NCBI GenBank assembly: GCA_905182995.1
Contig: CAJJDP010000020.1
Location: forward strand, 127,453-191,452
DNA from: Paramecium octaurelia
Taxonomy: Eukaryota > Ciliophora > Oligohymenophorea > Peniculida > Parameciidae
Direction of reading: 5' to 3'
Length of the DNA: 64,000 bases
Shown one piece after another: positions 36,442-47,800 of the stretch (position 1 is the stretch's first letter; each line of letters starts with the position of its first letter). Made by a program: the position numbers and the translations under genes. Under the pieces are notes generated by a model. The model was not told the origin of the DNA and did not search any database. It was given only the letters and a program-made list of their open reading frames with translations.

Positions 36442-37343
36442 TCATTATTTTTGGACTTTCTTAATTTTTTTTAAATAATTGACCACATTCTAATATTCAT
36501 CTGAATTTAGCTCTTTATCTTGTGATTAAAATGATTATAATAATCCATCAACGCTGTAAATATTTTATTTTAATTTAATCCCTTCAATACAAGTGTAATA
36601 CATTTATTAATTTTTTGGACACTAGAAAGTTATTGATTCAAATTTCTAATTGTCCTAATTCCCTTTCTCCTCTTTTAACTTTTGGATTTTTTTTAGATAC
36701 TCAATTTAATGAGAAAACAGCTTCTAACTATGATTGTTTAAAATGTAAAGAGCTCCTTCAAGACTATAGGGTTGACCTTAAAGATTAATACTCTCTAGAC
36801 ATGTTATATATGTTTATTTTGTTATCGGACAAACAAAAGTAACATCACCTCCCATTTAAGGATCCTGATATATTAATTGGGTCTGTTTTTCAATACTAAG
36901 ATTTAATATTTCTATTACTTTTTGAGAATTTATTAATATTCTTCTTTGCCGTACACCTGTTATAAGATAAGATCAGATATTTCTATAGATTAAAGTTCGT
37001 AATCTTTGAAATCTTGAGGATTATTGAAGTGTTCCAAAATATTAATTTTGTATATTTTCGCAAAGGATTATTCGAATGCACCATTAATAAAGCAGTATTT
37101 TTCAATCAATTATTTTAACTTATGTTTTAAGACTACTATAAAATGTTTTGGCTATATCATTAACTTGATCGTGCTTTATTCTCCAATAACCTCTCCAGAA
37201 AGTTAACAATAAGTCAATCCATCATATTCTAACTATCCAGATTTCCTGCTGCAGAGTTTTTAAACCAATTCATGCAGTAACTTTTCATCTAATTTTTCTG
37301 GGTCATTGATCATTTTGATTAATTTAGTATCGTCCTCCGACAT
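36442..37343 (-). CDS. Protein with a duplicated U-box/Rtf2-like CP...C unit
   Basis: From ATG (complement of 37341-37343) it reads MSEDDTKLIKMINDPEKLDE. A helical region of about 150 residues contains LEYDGLTYCQLSGEVIGEQS. After a 32-nt intron come two copies of one motif: VTFVCPITKQTYITCLESIN followed by LQGQPYSLEGALYIL, and SITFQCPKNQQMYYTCIEGI followed by KLKQNIYSVDGLLQSF. Each ends in a helix with YLKKIQKLKEE or YLKKIKKVQK. The pattern F-x-C-P-x(8)-C...Y-S-x-(E/D)-G-x-L recalls the zinc-free U-box or Rtf2 RING variants of ubiquitin ligases, but the match is partial. The N-terminal YCQLSGEVIG segment may be a third, diverged copy. The stop is TGA, complement of 36442-36444. Confidence 0.65.
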
Positions 37344-37653
37344 TTTTCTATTAGAAATAAATTATTTATAAGCAACCAATTTTTATATACACTTTATAAT
37401 ATATGAGATGTTTTATAACGAATAAATTTTACTAGTGAATGAACATTAAATATCTATCATTATATTATTGATTTTCTAATAACAATATCAATTGTTCTTC
37501 AAATATATAAACTTTAAACTATTTTAAATATTTGAGCGATAGAAATTTATTATTCAAGTAATTCTTTGACAGATTGAAATAAATAAAGTGGAACCATTTT
37601 AACATTGTTAAATATTTTTTATAATATAAATATTTTTATCACCTGAAGAAAAA
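37344..37653. other. AT-rich divergent spacer
   Basis: About 310 bases between divergent starts. No coding pattern or repeat was recognised; it presumably holds both promoters. Confidence 0.5.
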
Positions 37654-37934
37654 ATGAATACTGTGCAGGTTATTGAATTTTCAAATAGAGTATTTGATAA
37701 ATACGACACTGATAAATCAGGATTTATTGAGATAGATGAATTAACTTCCTTATTGAATAACTTCGCCAAAGAAATTAAATCACAAGTATCAATTATTCTT
37801 AAAATAAGCCACCCACTTAAAATGAGATTAACTATATGGTACGTTACCTAGATAAAAATAATGATCAAAAGATTAGTAGAACTGAGTTTTAGAAATTAGG
37901 ATAATTGATGGCCAAAGTTCTAGGGAAAATGTGA
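37654..37934 (+). CDS. Small two-EF-hand calcium-binding protein
   Basis: From ATG 37654-37656: MNTVQVIEFSNRVFDKYDTD, with EF loop DTDKSGFIEIDE complete in its acidic positions. A 23-nt intron (GTATCAATTATTC) is followed by PPTQNEINYMVRYLDKNNDQ and the second loop DKNNDQKISRTE. It ends LMAKVLGKM at TGA 37932-37934. At about 85 residues it has only one EF pair, like ciliate calcium-binding proteins of the S100/calbindin size class. It is divergent to the U-box-like gene. Confidence 0.8.
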
Positions 37935-38115
37935 TTATATGTTAAGATATATAGAATTGTTAAATAATTTTTTGTTTCCAAATTCAAATTTCTTTAAGGA
38001 GAAAGTCAAAAAGGCTGAATTATAAAGCATGAGCAAACTTCAGAAAAATATGATGAAATTAGTCACAATATTTATAATTATTATTATAATGAAATGTGTT
38101 TAAAATTTCAATGAA

Positions 38116-38825
38116 TCAACAGCATCCTCCTTATTTGGTCTATTTCTTTGGGTCTTATTTAGTTAATGTCACAGTTGTAGGGAAAAATCTAAATAAGAAT
38201 GATAAACTATAAAGAATTACATTTCTTCATCTTTTTCTTAACTTGCAGCTGCTTTTGCAATGTCTTGGAAAGCTTATTCTATATTTGTGGCATCTTTGGC
38301 TGAGACTTCAAAAAATTGTATATTTCCGTGTGATTTACACCATTATTAACTTTTGGATTCTTAAACTTTTCTTTCTGTTGCTTTATCCAATTTATTTCCC
38401 AAAACGACAAAAGGAAAATGTTCTGGATCTTTTGGTTAACCTTACATTAAAAATTCATCTCTCCAAGAATCCAAAGAATCAAAAGATTTTGGATTTGTAA
38501 TATCGTAAACCAATACACAACAATCAGCTCCTCTGTAAAATGCACCACCTAATGATTGGAATCTCTCTTATCCTGCTGTGTCCCAAATCTAACAAAATTA
38601 AAAATTTTCAACATACTTAAAGGGTAACCATGCGATCATCTATCATAACTTCCTTGGCCATAAAATCTGCACCGACTGTAGCTCTATATTATTGAGTGAA
38701 CCTTGCATTGACATATTAATTCATCAAAGATGTTTTTCCTACTCTAAAAGTTAAGTTAGAAATTAATTTTACCCTGAATCACCTAAGATGATGATTTTAA
38801 AAAGTTGCTTCTTCTTGCTGGCCAT
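38116..38825 (-). CDS. RAB7: Rab7 small GTPase
   Basis: A late-endosome/lysosome (and phagosome) traffic GTPase. It reads [60 protein letters not shown], then [20 protein letters not shown] and [33 protein letters not shown] and [20 protein letters not shown]. Human RAB7A has [22 protein letters not shown] and [13 protein letters not shown]. Introns of about 29 nt (after GDSG), 28 nt (between VTLQ and IWD) and 32 nt near the end are needed. The last one restores the C-terminal prenylation pair ...KQGGCC. The stop is TGA, complement of 38116-38118. Confidence 0.96.
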
Positions 38826-38936
38826 GTGGAATTAATTATAATTATTTATTAATATAAATTAATAATTCTGATTGTAGTTTTAAATTCTTAATATCGTATT
38901 TAATAAGAAAAAAAAAATCTTAAATTCAATTAATAT

Positions 38937-40161
38937 TCACTTCTTAACAGCCATAAAAAATATACAATTATACTTTAAGTATTTTTAATCTAATTTTGAA
39001 TGATTATAAGTTGATTCTTGCATCTACTCAAATTATATCTCAAATCCTTTTTATTTTATATAATGTTTTAAATCTTCAAAGCTTAATTCAATGCTTGTTT
39101 CAGAGAATTAGTTAGCAAAATGATATTCTAAAGGCCCAAAATTTATCCAACATCCTTTAGGCTTTAAAATTTCATAAATCGTATCTATATAATCTAATAC
39201 ATTATTTGCTGTATCAATAAAAAAGCAGGTGATAATACTATCCCAAAAATTATAATATTTAGCTTGATGATAGACAGTAATAAATTCTCCTGCAACAAAT
39301 GACATTTCATCATTTTCCGTTAAAACTTCTGCTGGGGCCACATCAGGCACTTTTACTAATTCAAATTAATCATTTTCACTAGAATTTAATATTATAATAC
39401 CTTAATCTATTGCAAAAATTATTCGCAAATGGGTATAATTAATACTATTCTTTTTTTTGAGTGAGATTAATGATAAAATGAGAACTCAAAAGCATAAAAT
39501 ACGAGAATTCATTCCCTTAAGCTGCGAAACCTCTACTTGCCAATTCAAATACTAGTCTTCCCAAACCAGCTCCAGGTAATAACACTTAATATTTAACATC
39601 TTTAGACTTTGCATCTGGATAATACTACTATAATCTATCAATAATGAGCTTATATGATTAATCTCTTTCTGCTTAGCCTTGAACACTCCAATCTTTTCTT
39701 ATTATTTATTTAATTGTACCTCGATAAAATTATTTCAAAGTGATCCTAAGCTTTGCAATATCACCATGCTAAACATGATGAAAATATGGTAAGTCTGATA
39801 CATAAGAAACTTGACTTAAATCCATTTCTGGAAACATATCCACGTAGGCTGCAACTATTAGGAAACAAAAGTGAGCATTTTTCTTAATGCAATAATCCAA
39901 TTTTTTAATTCTTTCTTAATAATTCATTATTAGGTTGTTTCTTTGTTCTGGCTTTAGTGTCTCAAAATGAGTTTTTATCCTTTGAATCTCCACCTTCATA
40001 TCATTAGTATAATTATAAAAGCATGCAACCACATTTTTAAAATGTTAATATTCATGGATATCATTTTATAAGATTTCATTATTTGAAGGATGATAGCTCG
40101 CATATTCCTTATCAAAATATAAAGCATCCATTTCCTTTATTTCAATTTCAATTTAATCCAT
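38937..40161 (-). CDS. CARNMT1: Carnosine N-methyltransferase family (N2227-like) SAM methyltransferase
   Basis: Begins [20 protein letters not shown]. The SAM-binding motif is [20 protein letters not shown], followed by [19 protein letters not shown], the family's N2227 signature (human: NEWSFFMLFSSNFVLN). A later block [14 protein letters not shown], then [20 protein letters not shown] and [17 protein letters not shown], matches human [20 protein letters not shown] and LKPGGIWINLGPLLYHF. It ends [11 protein letters not shown] at TGA 38937-38939 (complement). Introns of roughly 20-30 nt lie near 39360-39460. The human enzyme makes anserine from carnosine; in protists lacking carnosine the substrate is unknown, so only the family is claimed. 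Confidence 0.92.
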
Positions 40162-40215
40162 AAAAATAATTTTTGTTAAATAATTAAAACAAAATATTTG
40201 GCAATATAGAATAGA

Positions 40216-41530
40216 ATGAACTTTCTGGGTTTTTTTTCATCATCCACCAAACAATAATCAAAATTATAGAAGATAAAAGTATGTGTAAACTCTGAATTTA
40301 GATCTATAAAGATGAATAATGTTCAAATTATTTCTAAAACTTAAACATTGAAGATAATACTTAATGCTAAAAAATTTTAGATCAGATTGATATTTAAAAT
40401 CAACTTGGAGATGATGTTATAATTATAATATCTTTAGGTGAGGAAAGTGCTTCTTCTATTTACTTGTCAGAAGGATAAAAAGTGCATTTCGCAGAGAATT
40501 ATAAATAAATAGGAGCAAATAGCTAAAATTTTACAAAATGCACCATAAAACTTAGAGCTTTACATAATTTATTAAGAAATCAAGCTTTAAAAATTGCAAG
40601 AAACTCAATCTTATCATCAAAAAATTTGGAATCATATTAATATAAGTAGAAAATAATTGATATTTTTTAAGATTCTAAGGATCATTCATTTAGATAAGGG
40701 ACTCTATTGAAAAAAAGCAAAACTGGACAATTTAGAGAGAGACTCTTCAAACTATAAAAAGACACCTTAATTTATGAAAAGTATGAGAAACATGAAAAAA
40801 ATAAAACAAAACAAAGTTGTATCTCCCTTGATTCTATGTAAATTGAAAAACAACCAGATAAAAATTTAACATTTTTAATAAAATGTGATTAAAAGATTTA
40901 TTAAATTAAAGCCTAAAGTAGAACTGATTTTGATGGATGGTAGGTAGAATTCATAACGAATATGTAGGTTATATTCATTGCATAATTAAATTATGAAGTG
41001 GAAAGAAGTGAAACTACTATTAGATTACGATAAGAAAATTGAGTAATGTGCCTATTCCAAAGTTGAAAAATTGAAAACCCTTCCTACCCAATTCAAATCG
41101 ATAAAGTTTATTGCTTAGAACAATTCTTACATTACAAAGTTTAAATCATGAAAATTTTAGATAATTTTTAACCTATTTGGATGATAAGAGATCATAATTA
41201 GAAAAGAAGCTTTTCTAATTTTTGTAGTAGATTTATGAGGGTGAAATTTTGCCACAAGGTTCGAAAAGTTTAAAATAAATCATTGATAAGAGAGACTTAT
41301 TACAACAGGAGATATAAGAGATGGTTAAAGATGATGACAGCTATTCTAGATTGGAAAAAATGCAACAAAATCAAATGAAACAAGAATTAACAATACATTT
41401 TGATAAACAAATTGTCCCAGATTTTCTTTAACAAAGTAATTATATATCTTTAGTGACTAGTTAATCAGTCTTAAATAATATTAGATTTTTCTATTCATTA
41501 GTTTAAATAGTTCTATGAATTTCCATTGTT
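40216..41530 (+). CDS. PH-domain protein with C-terminal helical region
   Basis: From ATG 40216-40218 (MNFLGFFSSSTKQQSKLQK), a 23-nt intron leads to IYKDEQCSNYFQNLNIEDN, then RNQALKIARNSILSSKN. A pleckstrin-homology domain follows: RQGTLLKKSKTGQFRERLFK, LQKDTLIYEKYEKH, LTFLIKCDQKIYQIKAQS and, after a 28-nt intron, FDGWLYSLHNQIMKWKEV, with the invariant PH tryptophan in the last helix. The link to the downstream frame (ILTLQSLNHENFRQFLTYLD, DKRDLLQQEIQEMVKDDDS) near 41080-41150 is unresolved. It may continue to the RING-like segment at 41649-41917, making one gene. PH domains bind phosphoinositides or proteins at membranes. Confidence 0.6.
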
Positions 41531-41648
41531 TGATTCATCTGGTTTTTATTAAGATCCTACTGATAGTTAGATTCCGAATTAAGAATGAAAAATGAATGAA
41601 TACTTATAATACAAAAATAAATTAATAAATTCTTTTTAATATCATTAA

Positions 41649-41917
41649 TGGGTATACCAGAATCAAAATCCACACTTGAAGCCAATTATACTGATTATAA
41701 TAAAGTGAACCAAAAAAAGCAATAACAGTAACCCCAATCTGTTGAAGCTGATTGCTGTGATAATTAGAAAAATGATTATATCATTTTGATAAATTGTGGC
41801 CATTTATATCACTTACATTGCTGGCAATAAAAATAAAGAGAATAAAAATAATTTATATGCTTCTGCGAAAGCCAAATGCAAACAAAACTTCCTTTTTTAG
41901 ACAAGCCTTGTTATTGA
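41649..41917 (+). CDS. RING-like zinc-binding segment, separate gene or 3' end of the PH gene
   Basis: The frame from ATG near 41649 reads MGIPESKSTLEANYTDYNK, a Gln run, then EADCCDNQKNDYIILINCGH and LYHLHCWQQK...QFICFCESQM. The spacing C-C-x(n)-C-G-H-x3-H-x2-C...C-x-C is that of a RING-type domain (CGHxxHxxC core), typical of E3 ubiquitin ligases. The stop is TGA 41915-41917. Upstream the frame is closed by a TGA, but a short intron could join it to the preceding PH-domain gene; a helical segment VQQFYEFPLFDSSGFYQDP lies between. Confidence 0.5.
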
Positions 41918-41998
41918 TTACTATGAATAAATAATTCTAATATTTTTTAAGTTATCTTTGGGTTGCTTCTTCGATACTCGATTAAATAAATTAAACCA

Positions 41999-42355
41999 AT
42001 GTCAAAAAATAGAAAAGTAGAAGAATCTTAACTTCTGAAACTGCAATCTGGAACAAATAATGAATATATAAGTTAAGAAATTTTCAATTATTAAACAGGT
42101 CTATTTGGTTTAGAGCGAAGATCTACATTGAAAAGTTAAAAATTATTGTCATAGGATTGACCATAGATTATCAAAATTTTTTTTTAAGTTCTAGAATTAC
42201 TTGATAGAAAATTGTTTTTTTCCGATGAAAAAAAAACACATTATTTTTATAAAGAATTCATAATATATTCCAAAAATGTTTTAAATGAAAATAATCACAA
42301 AACGTAGCATTCCTTAAGAAAGGGAGCTCCTTAATAATTTCTATTATTTAAGTGA
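41999..42355 (+). CDS. Small uncharacterised protein
   Basis: From ATG 41999-42001: MSKNRKVEESQLLKLQSGTN, NEYISQEIFNYQTGLFGLER and RSTLKSQKLLS. A protein-like frame follows after a probable short intron near 42140-42160: IFFQVLELLDRKLFFSDEKK, FYKEFIIYSKNVLNENN and KTQHSLRKGAPQQFLLFK to TGA 42353-42355. The splice is not settled because no GT...AG pair joins the two frames exactly. No family recognised. Confidence 0.45.
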
Positions 42356-42708
42356 ATTCACAGTATAAATAATAAAATAATAAGATTTTGTTTACTGAAA
42401 ATTAAAATTGATTAATAATTTAGAGATTGATGATGATTCTCTTCTTTAACAATTAATTACGTAATTAGTATATAAATCTCTAAAAAATTAATACTGACTT
42501 GAATATTTTCATAAATACAATGCTTAAATATTCTGCAGAATTAGTAATTAATGAAAAATTCAAATAATAAATTTAATTTTCTCTATATTAAAATTCTTAA
42601 TTAATTAAACCTTTAGAGAAGTTCAAGATTCAATCAAAGAACTTTTAAGTGTGTTTCAAAAATTCAACATAAAAATGACATAATTATTATGATAAAATTA
42701 AATATTTA
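42356..42708. other. AT-rich convergent spacer
   Basis: About 350 bases of very AT-rich sequence between convergent genes, without coding pattern or repeats that I can see. Confidence 0.6.
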
Positions 42709-43692
42709 TCATTTACTTTCACAAACACTTATCCAATCTTTTCTAGGTTGATCTTTTTAAGCAAATATCTCCATTAATTAAGACTTTGGAAGCAAAGTTT
42801 CAATTGTTTAATAAATATACTCTTTTGATTTTTCAGATTTTTTTCCATTGCTTACAAAATCAAATAAGACATCAGGAGTTCGTTAATGTCTTAATTCTAA
42901 TTAAGTCTTCTATTCATCAAATTTCCTAAACATTATCAAAACTTATTTAGATTAATTTAAGACTTTAGAAGGGCAATTCAAGATCAAATCCTTTACTTAA
43001 ACCTTTTATTATAAAAAGTTAAGATTATCTAAGACAGCCTCTTCAGTCTGTTCAATTTTCATGTGTTTATTCAACTCCTCTAAAGCTTTCTCAAGACTTA
43101 ATTGAACTACAACTAGGTTTTCAATATATGTAAATCCTTTATTCTCCATAATTTCAAGAATTTCATTAATTAGTCCCTTATCAGACCAAATGAATAGAAT
43201 TCCATTAGAAATTAGCTTTTTGGAAAGATCTAAGTTTTTCTATGAATATTTTAAGTATATTTACTAAATCTTTTCTAAAAAGATTATCAATAAAAATTCC
43301 TTAAACACCTTTGGCATATTGGGAAAGATCTGTTCCTAGAATCTTTTTAAGGACAATAATTCTTAATTTAAACAATAAATGGTTACCTTCTTTGATCTGT
43401 TTCATAAGATTGGCACTTAATTGACTTTTTCCATTATAACAACACTTCTAAATTATCACACGTTCTAATTAGCTAACATAATGTACATTTTTTCTTTTTT
43501 TGATTTTGTTTTGTATTTCCTAATTTTTTTAAATGCCTTGTATGAGTCTTAATCATCTACATATTCTGAATCATCTTCTGTAACATCATACCCTTAGTTT
43601 AGCTTAAAATAATTAATTCTTTTATTCTCAGAACCAGGCTCACTATATCTCAATCTCATTTTTATTGGTTCCCGCTAATTTTTTTTTCCCAT
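42709..43692 (-). CDS. MT-A70 family protein without the catalytic DPPW motif
   Basis: The MT-A70 family includes the METTL3/METTL14 pair and the ciliate DNA 6mA methyltransferase complex (MTA1 with non-catalytic partners). This protein starts MGKKNQREPIKMRLRYSEPG and has an acidic stretch DDSEYVDD. After a 17-nt intron it continues to GIFIDNLFRKDL, where the family has (D/E)PPW/L, then (25-nt intron) LDLSKKLISNGILFIWSDKG and LINEILEIMENKGFTYIENL. The C-terminal signature is ELRHQRTPDVLFDF, IETLLPKSQLMEIFAQ and RKDWISVCESK, matching ...RNPDVFF...IE.L.P....ELFAR...GW. The DPPW position reads IDNL, so methyl transfer is not expected; it probably serves as a structural or substrate-binding partner. 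The stop is TGA, complement of 42709-42711. Confidence 0.75.
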
Positions 43693-43835
43693 GTTTTTTT
43701 TTTATCAAATTAATCAAAAAAATTCACCCATTATATTAAATTTAGAGGGAAAATTATTAATTTTATTACAGATATTAAGAAAATATTTATGATAAGAATA
43801 ATGACTTTTAAATTTGTATTAAGTATTAACGAAAA

Positions 43836-45776
43836 TCACTACTAAATTTTATGTTCTGCAAATGACCATCCTGCCAAATGGGATTACTCTAAAAAACTAC
43901 CAATTTCGAAAACATTATGTTCGACCTTGATAAATCTGGTTTTTCTACTCAGAATAGGCATTTTAATTTATTTATCTTTTACTTTATTCCAGTCTATATC
44001 GGTAAAATAAGGATGAGCTTTAATTTCTTCTGCATCTCCTTTACCAGAGCCCAATCTTTTTGCTGGATTTCTCTGTAATAGCTATAAGTAAATAGAAATT
44101 AATAATTTACTGCTTTCAAAAGATTAATTCCATCATTTGATATATATGTTGGTAACTTTAGATCAGCTTTTTAAATGTTATTGAAAAGCTCTTCTCTATC
44201 ATTTGCATAATAAGGAGGTTGTCCAACTAAGAGTTCATACATTACAACTCCTAATAAGTACCAATCGACAGCCTTTCCATGGCCACATCTTTTGAGCATC
44301 TCAGGTGCCAAATATGCTACAGATCCACAAAATGATCTTGCACCAGAATAATGCTCTTAAACTCCCTCCTTAGATAATCCGAAATCGGTTAACATAGCAA
44401 AACCATCTGCATCCAAAACAATATTGTCAGGCTTCAAATCTCTGAAAATAATATCTCTTTTATGTAAATCCTCTAAAGCAAGGATCATTTAAGTCAGATA
44501 CAATTTTACTCTTTCTTCTGGAAATCTTTATTCCCTTCTTAAATGAGAACTTAGATCTCCTCCTGGACAATAGTCCATTATGAGACAGAGTTTATCAGAA
44601 GTCTGGAACGCATATCTTAATCTTACAATAAATGGATGTTTGGTTAATGATAACACATTTCTTTCAGTTAATGCATATCTAGTGAGATTTTGTTCTGATA
44701 TTTTAATTATTAATATTACTTTATATTTTCGATTTATGGAGCACTTTCATAGCTAATAATTAATTTGTATCTAGCTTTTCAACCAAATACACTTCTCCAA
44801 AACTGCCTCTCCCAATTAGAGCATGCACTTTAAAATGATGTGGCCCTACTTTATCTTCATTAAAGGAATTGCTATTTTCACTTCCAAAATCAGTTCTTGC
44901 ATCATATATTTTAATTGAATTATTATTTTGTTTTTGCATCGCTTACAAAAAGATCTATTGATTGGATGAATAATCCATAGCTATTTTGTTCTCTTTGTTT
45001 CTAAGATGTAAATAATTCAATATACTTTAAATTGAGATTCAAACTTTATTTGTTTAGTAATAAATCTATGATTTTTTATCGTTCATTCATTGTTGCTAAA
45101 TGAAGACAAGTATTTTTGTTAATATCTTAAGAGTTAATGTCAGCTCCTGCTCGAATCAATTGTTAAGTAATCTCTTCAGCTCCTAAACTACAAGCAATCA
45201 TTAAGGGAGTTTATAATTTTGAATTTAATGAATCTATTTGAGCTTCGTGATATAAAAGCAATCCCACCAGTTTAGAGCTCCCAATCATCACACTTATATG
45301 TAACACTGTATTTCCTTCGACATCTCTGGCATTTACGTCAGGCTTCTCTTTTAGAAGTATTTCTCTGGCCTCATCATACGAATTGTTTTTCACTGCTTTT
45401 ATCAATTTCGCATTATTTGGACTCTTTGTATTCCTATTATATAAAAATAAAGAAACCAATTATTTCTCCAATCCTAATAACGAATATCAATAACCTTGCC
45501 TGTATCTTGATCTCGAATACAAAATTCTGGATATTTACCTGAAGCTTTTACCTTGATATTTACAATTATTACTAATTTATTAGGTGGCAACTTTTGAACT
45601 AAAACTGACCCTTCATCAAGAAGACTTGGTGAAAGCATTGATCGTTCAATTCTATGCCCAGCTGAAAATTATCGATCAGATTGAGATGGTTCTGTTTTTA
45701 TTATTTTGGCTATATTGTAGGTTTGCATAGGTGAGCGAGATGGAGGTTTTGTTATTGGAACCTATTAAACGTTCAT
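43836..45776 (-). CDS. Ankyrin-repeat AGC-type protein kinase
   Basis: From ATG (complement of 45774-45776) a head of about 120 residues ([40 protein letters not shown], beta-rich) is followed, after a 23-nt intron, by ankyrin repeats: [60 protein letters not shown] and [20 protein letters not shown]. Then comes an AGC kinase: [77 protein letters not shown]. The tail contains [18 protein letters not shown] and ends, after a 30-nt intron, [14 protein letters not shown], a hydrophobic-motif-like tail. HRD is FRD (IIFRD), common in AGC kinases (YRD). All catalytic residues are present. Confidence 0.88.
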
Positions 45777-45831
45777 TGAATTAGAATATTTTATAAATAA
45801 CTTAATAATGTATATTTTCTTAATTATTTTC

Positions 45832-46173
45832 TCATTGAATCCTCATATTGTATGCAAAACCTATTAAATAATTCAACACACAATCATACAACTAAATCCT
45901 AATAAATCTTGGTTTTGATTTGAAGAATTATTTCATTTATATATTTGTTTGCTTTGAAGAATAATTCATAATTAATTCAATAAATTCATTACTACTTTGT
46001 TTAATCAGTTCAGAATTAAATCTTACTCTCTTAAATTATCTAAATATTATACTTTTCAAATGGATCTCCTAAAATTCTCCCTTAGAAATCCTTATTTAAT
46101 TGTACATCCAGACTTAAAATTTCGTTCCTAATTTGAAAAATTGTAGCATTCCTTAAAAATATAAAATAATCAT
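45832..46173 (-). CDS. Small uncharacterised protein divergent to the Ste20 kinase
   Basis: An open frame of about 113 codons from ATG (complement of 46171-46173; MIILYFQGMLQFFKLGTKF) to TGA (complement of 45832-45834), ending QLYDCVLNYLIGFAYNMRIQ. The C-terminal half, from FNSELIKQSSNEFIELIMNY, looks strongly protein-like. An alternative reading with a 31-nt intron gives RNEILSLDVQLNKDFQGRIL before the same C-terminus and would start inside the neighbouring gene. The start lies only 17 bp from the kinase ATG on the other strand. No family recognised. Confidence 0.45.
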
Positions 46174-46190
46174 GATTATTAAATTTTTCT

Positions 46191-47800
46191 ATGTATTCTA
46201 ATTAAGACCCCGAAGAATAATTTGAGCTGAATGAATTGATTGGAGAAGGCGCTTATGCAAAAGTTTATAAGGGGAAACACAAGAACGGCTAAATAGTAGC
46301 TATAAAAATAGTTCCTTCCACTGGTGAGATACAATCATTAATCAAGGAGATCCAGATCTTAAAAGTATTATGACTTATGAAAGTAGGAATGTTAACATGC
46401 CCATATAGTACAATATTACGGTTCCTTTTATAAGGATGGAAATTTATGGCTTGTGATGGAATATTGTGTGGGAGGGTCAATTATTGATCTGTTGAAAATC
46501 ACCTAGAAAACCTTAACGGAGTCAGAGATTGCTGCCATTTTATATCACGTCCTCCTTGGAATTGAATATTTGCATGCGAATAAAAAAATCCATAGAGATA
46601 TCAAAGCTGGAAATATTTTATTGGATGAGAAGGGAACAATTAAAATTGCAGACTTCGGAGTAGCTGCACAACTCATATATACGAATGCAGACAAAGTATT
46701 TTTACTCTAATTCAAAGGGTACAGTAATAGGCACTCCTGTTTACATGTCTCCCGAAGTTATATCTAAGAATCGATATAACCATCTAACGGATATTTGGTC
46801 TTTGGGAGTGACTGCTATTGAACTTGCAGAAGGAAAGCCCCCATATTCTCACATTCATCCTGTAAGAGCGATGTTTGCCATTAAAAACAATCCACCTTAG
46901 GGTTTAACCAATCCTGAAAAGTGGTCCAAGGAATTTAACGATTTCGTTAAATCTTGCTTAAAAGTACAAGTCTCAGAAAGACCCAGTGCTTAACAATTAC
47001 TTTAGTCTCCCTTTATCAAATAAGGCAAGCAAGACTAAAAGAAATTAGTAAATCTCATTGAAAACTTTCTCAACTAAATTGATGAGTATAGGTAATCAAA
47101 AACCTAAGGGAATTTAGAAAAAGTTTAAACCTTAATCTCTAAACAAGAAGCTAGTGAAGATGAAGAATAGTCATGTGGAACTGTTGTGGAATGTGGAACT
47201 CTTGTGATTAAAGAAGAGGAAGCCTAGAGTAAAAGCAAAAGTGAAAAAGAATTGGATTTTGTAGCTTATGCTAAAAAGGAGAAAATAATAAATGAAATAA
47301 TTGATGAACAACTAAGTGATGAGTAATAAATGGAAAATATGAATTAAGATGACAGAAAGAAGTTTTTGGCATTTTTGTAATCACAAATGGAAGAGGAAAT
47401 CTCAAAAGTAAAATAAAAGTATATGCCTAAAATTGAGATGCTAACTCAAAAAATTAAACAAAACGAACCCCCAGAATTGCCAAAGCCATAGGAATATATT
47501 CCTAAGATTAAACCATAGGAATATAGTAAGCCTTAGGAATAAATTAATTAGAGCAAACCTCAGCAATTGATCTAAACTCAATAATCTCAATTAATCTAAT
47601 AATAATAACAACCATAAAAAATTGAAGTTTCAGTTCCATTTCAAGTCAATCCAGAAGTTTTATAAAAATTATCAAATATGAAAATCCCTCAAATCAAAAT
47701 GTAGAATATAAGTTCTCCAACAGCTTAGTTAAGATCTAATCCTAAATAAAAAGTAAATCCTGAGTATTTAGTAAAATAAAATATAAATTCTAATTATTGA
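46191..47800 (+). CDS. Ste20-group kinase, MST/Hippo-like
   Basis: From ATG 46191-46193: [56 protein letters not shown], the catalytic loop [20 protein letters not shown], and the Ste20 signature [11 protein letters not shown]. The C-lobe has [20 protein letters not shown] and SERPSAQQLLQSPFIKQ. The MST-type marker [11 protein letters not shown] with GTP(F/V)(W/Y)M(S/A)PEVI and the long acidic, Gln-rich tail fit the MST/Hippo branch. Two 22-nt introns lie before ECQHAHIV and after YTNADK. The tail ends in Pro/Gln sequence at TGA 47798-47800; no clear SARAH domain was recognised. Catalytic residues are complete. Confidence 0.9.
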
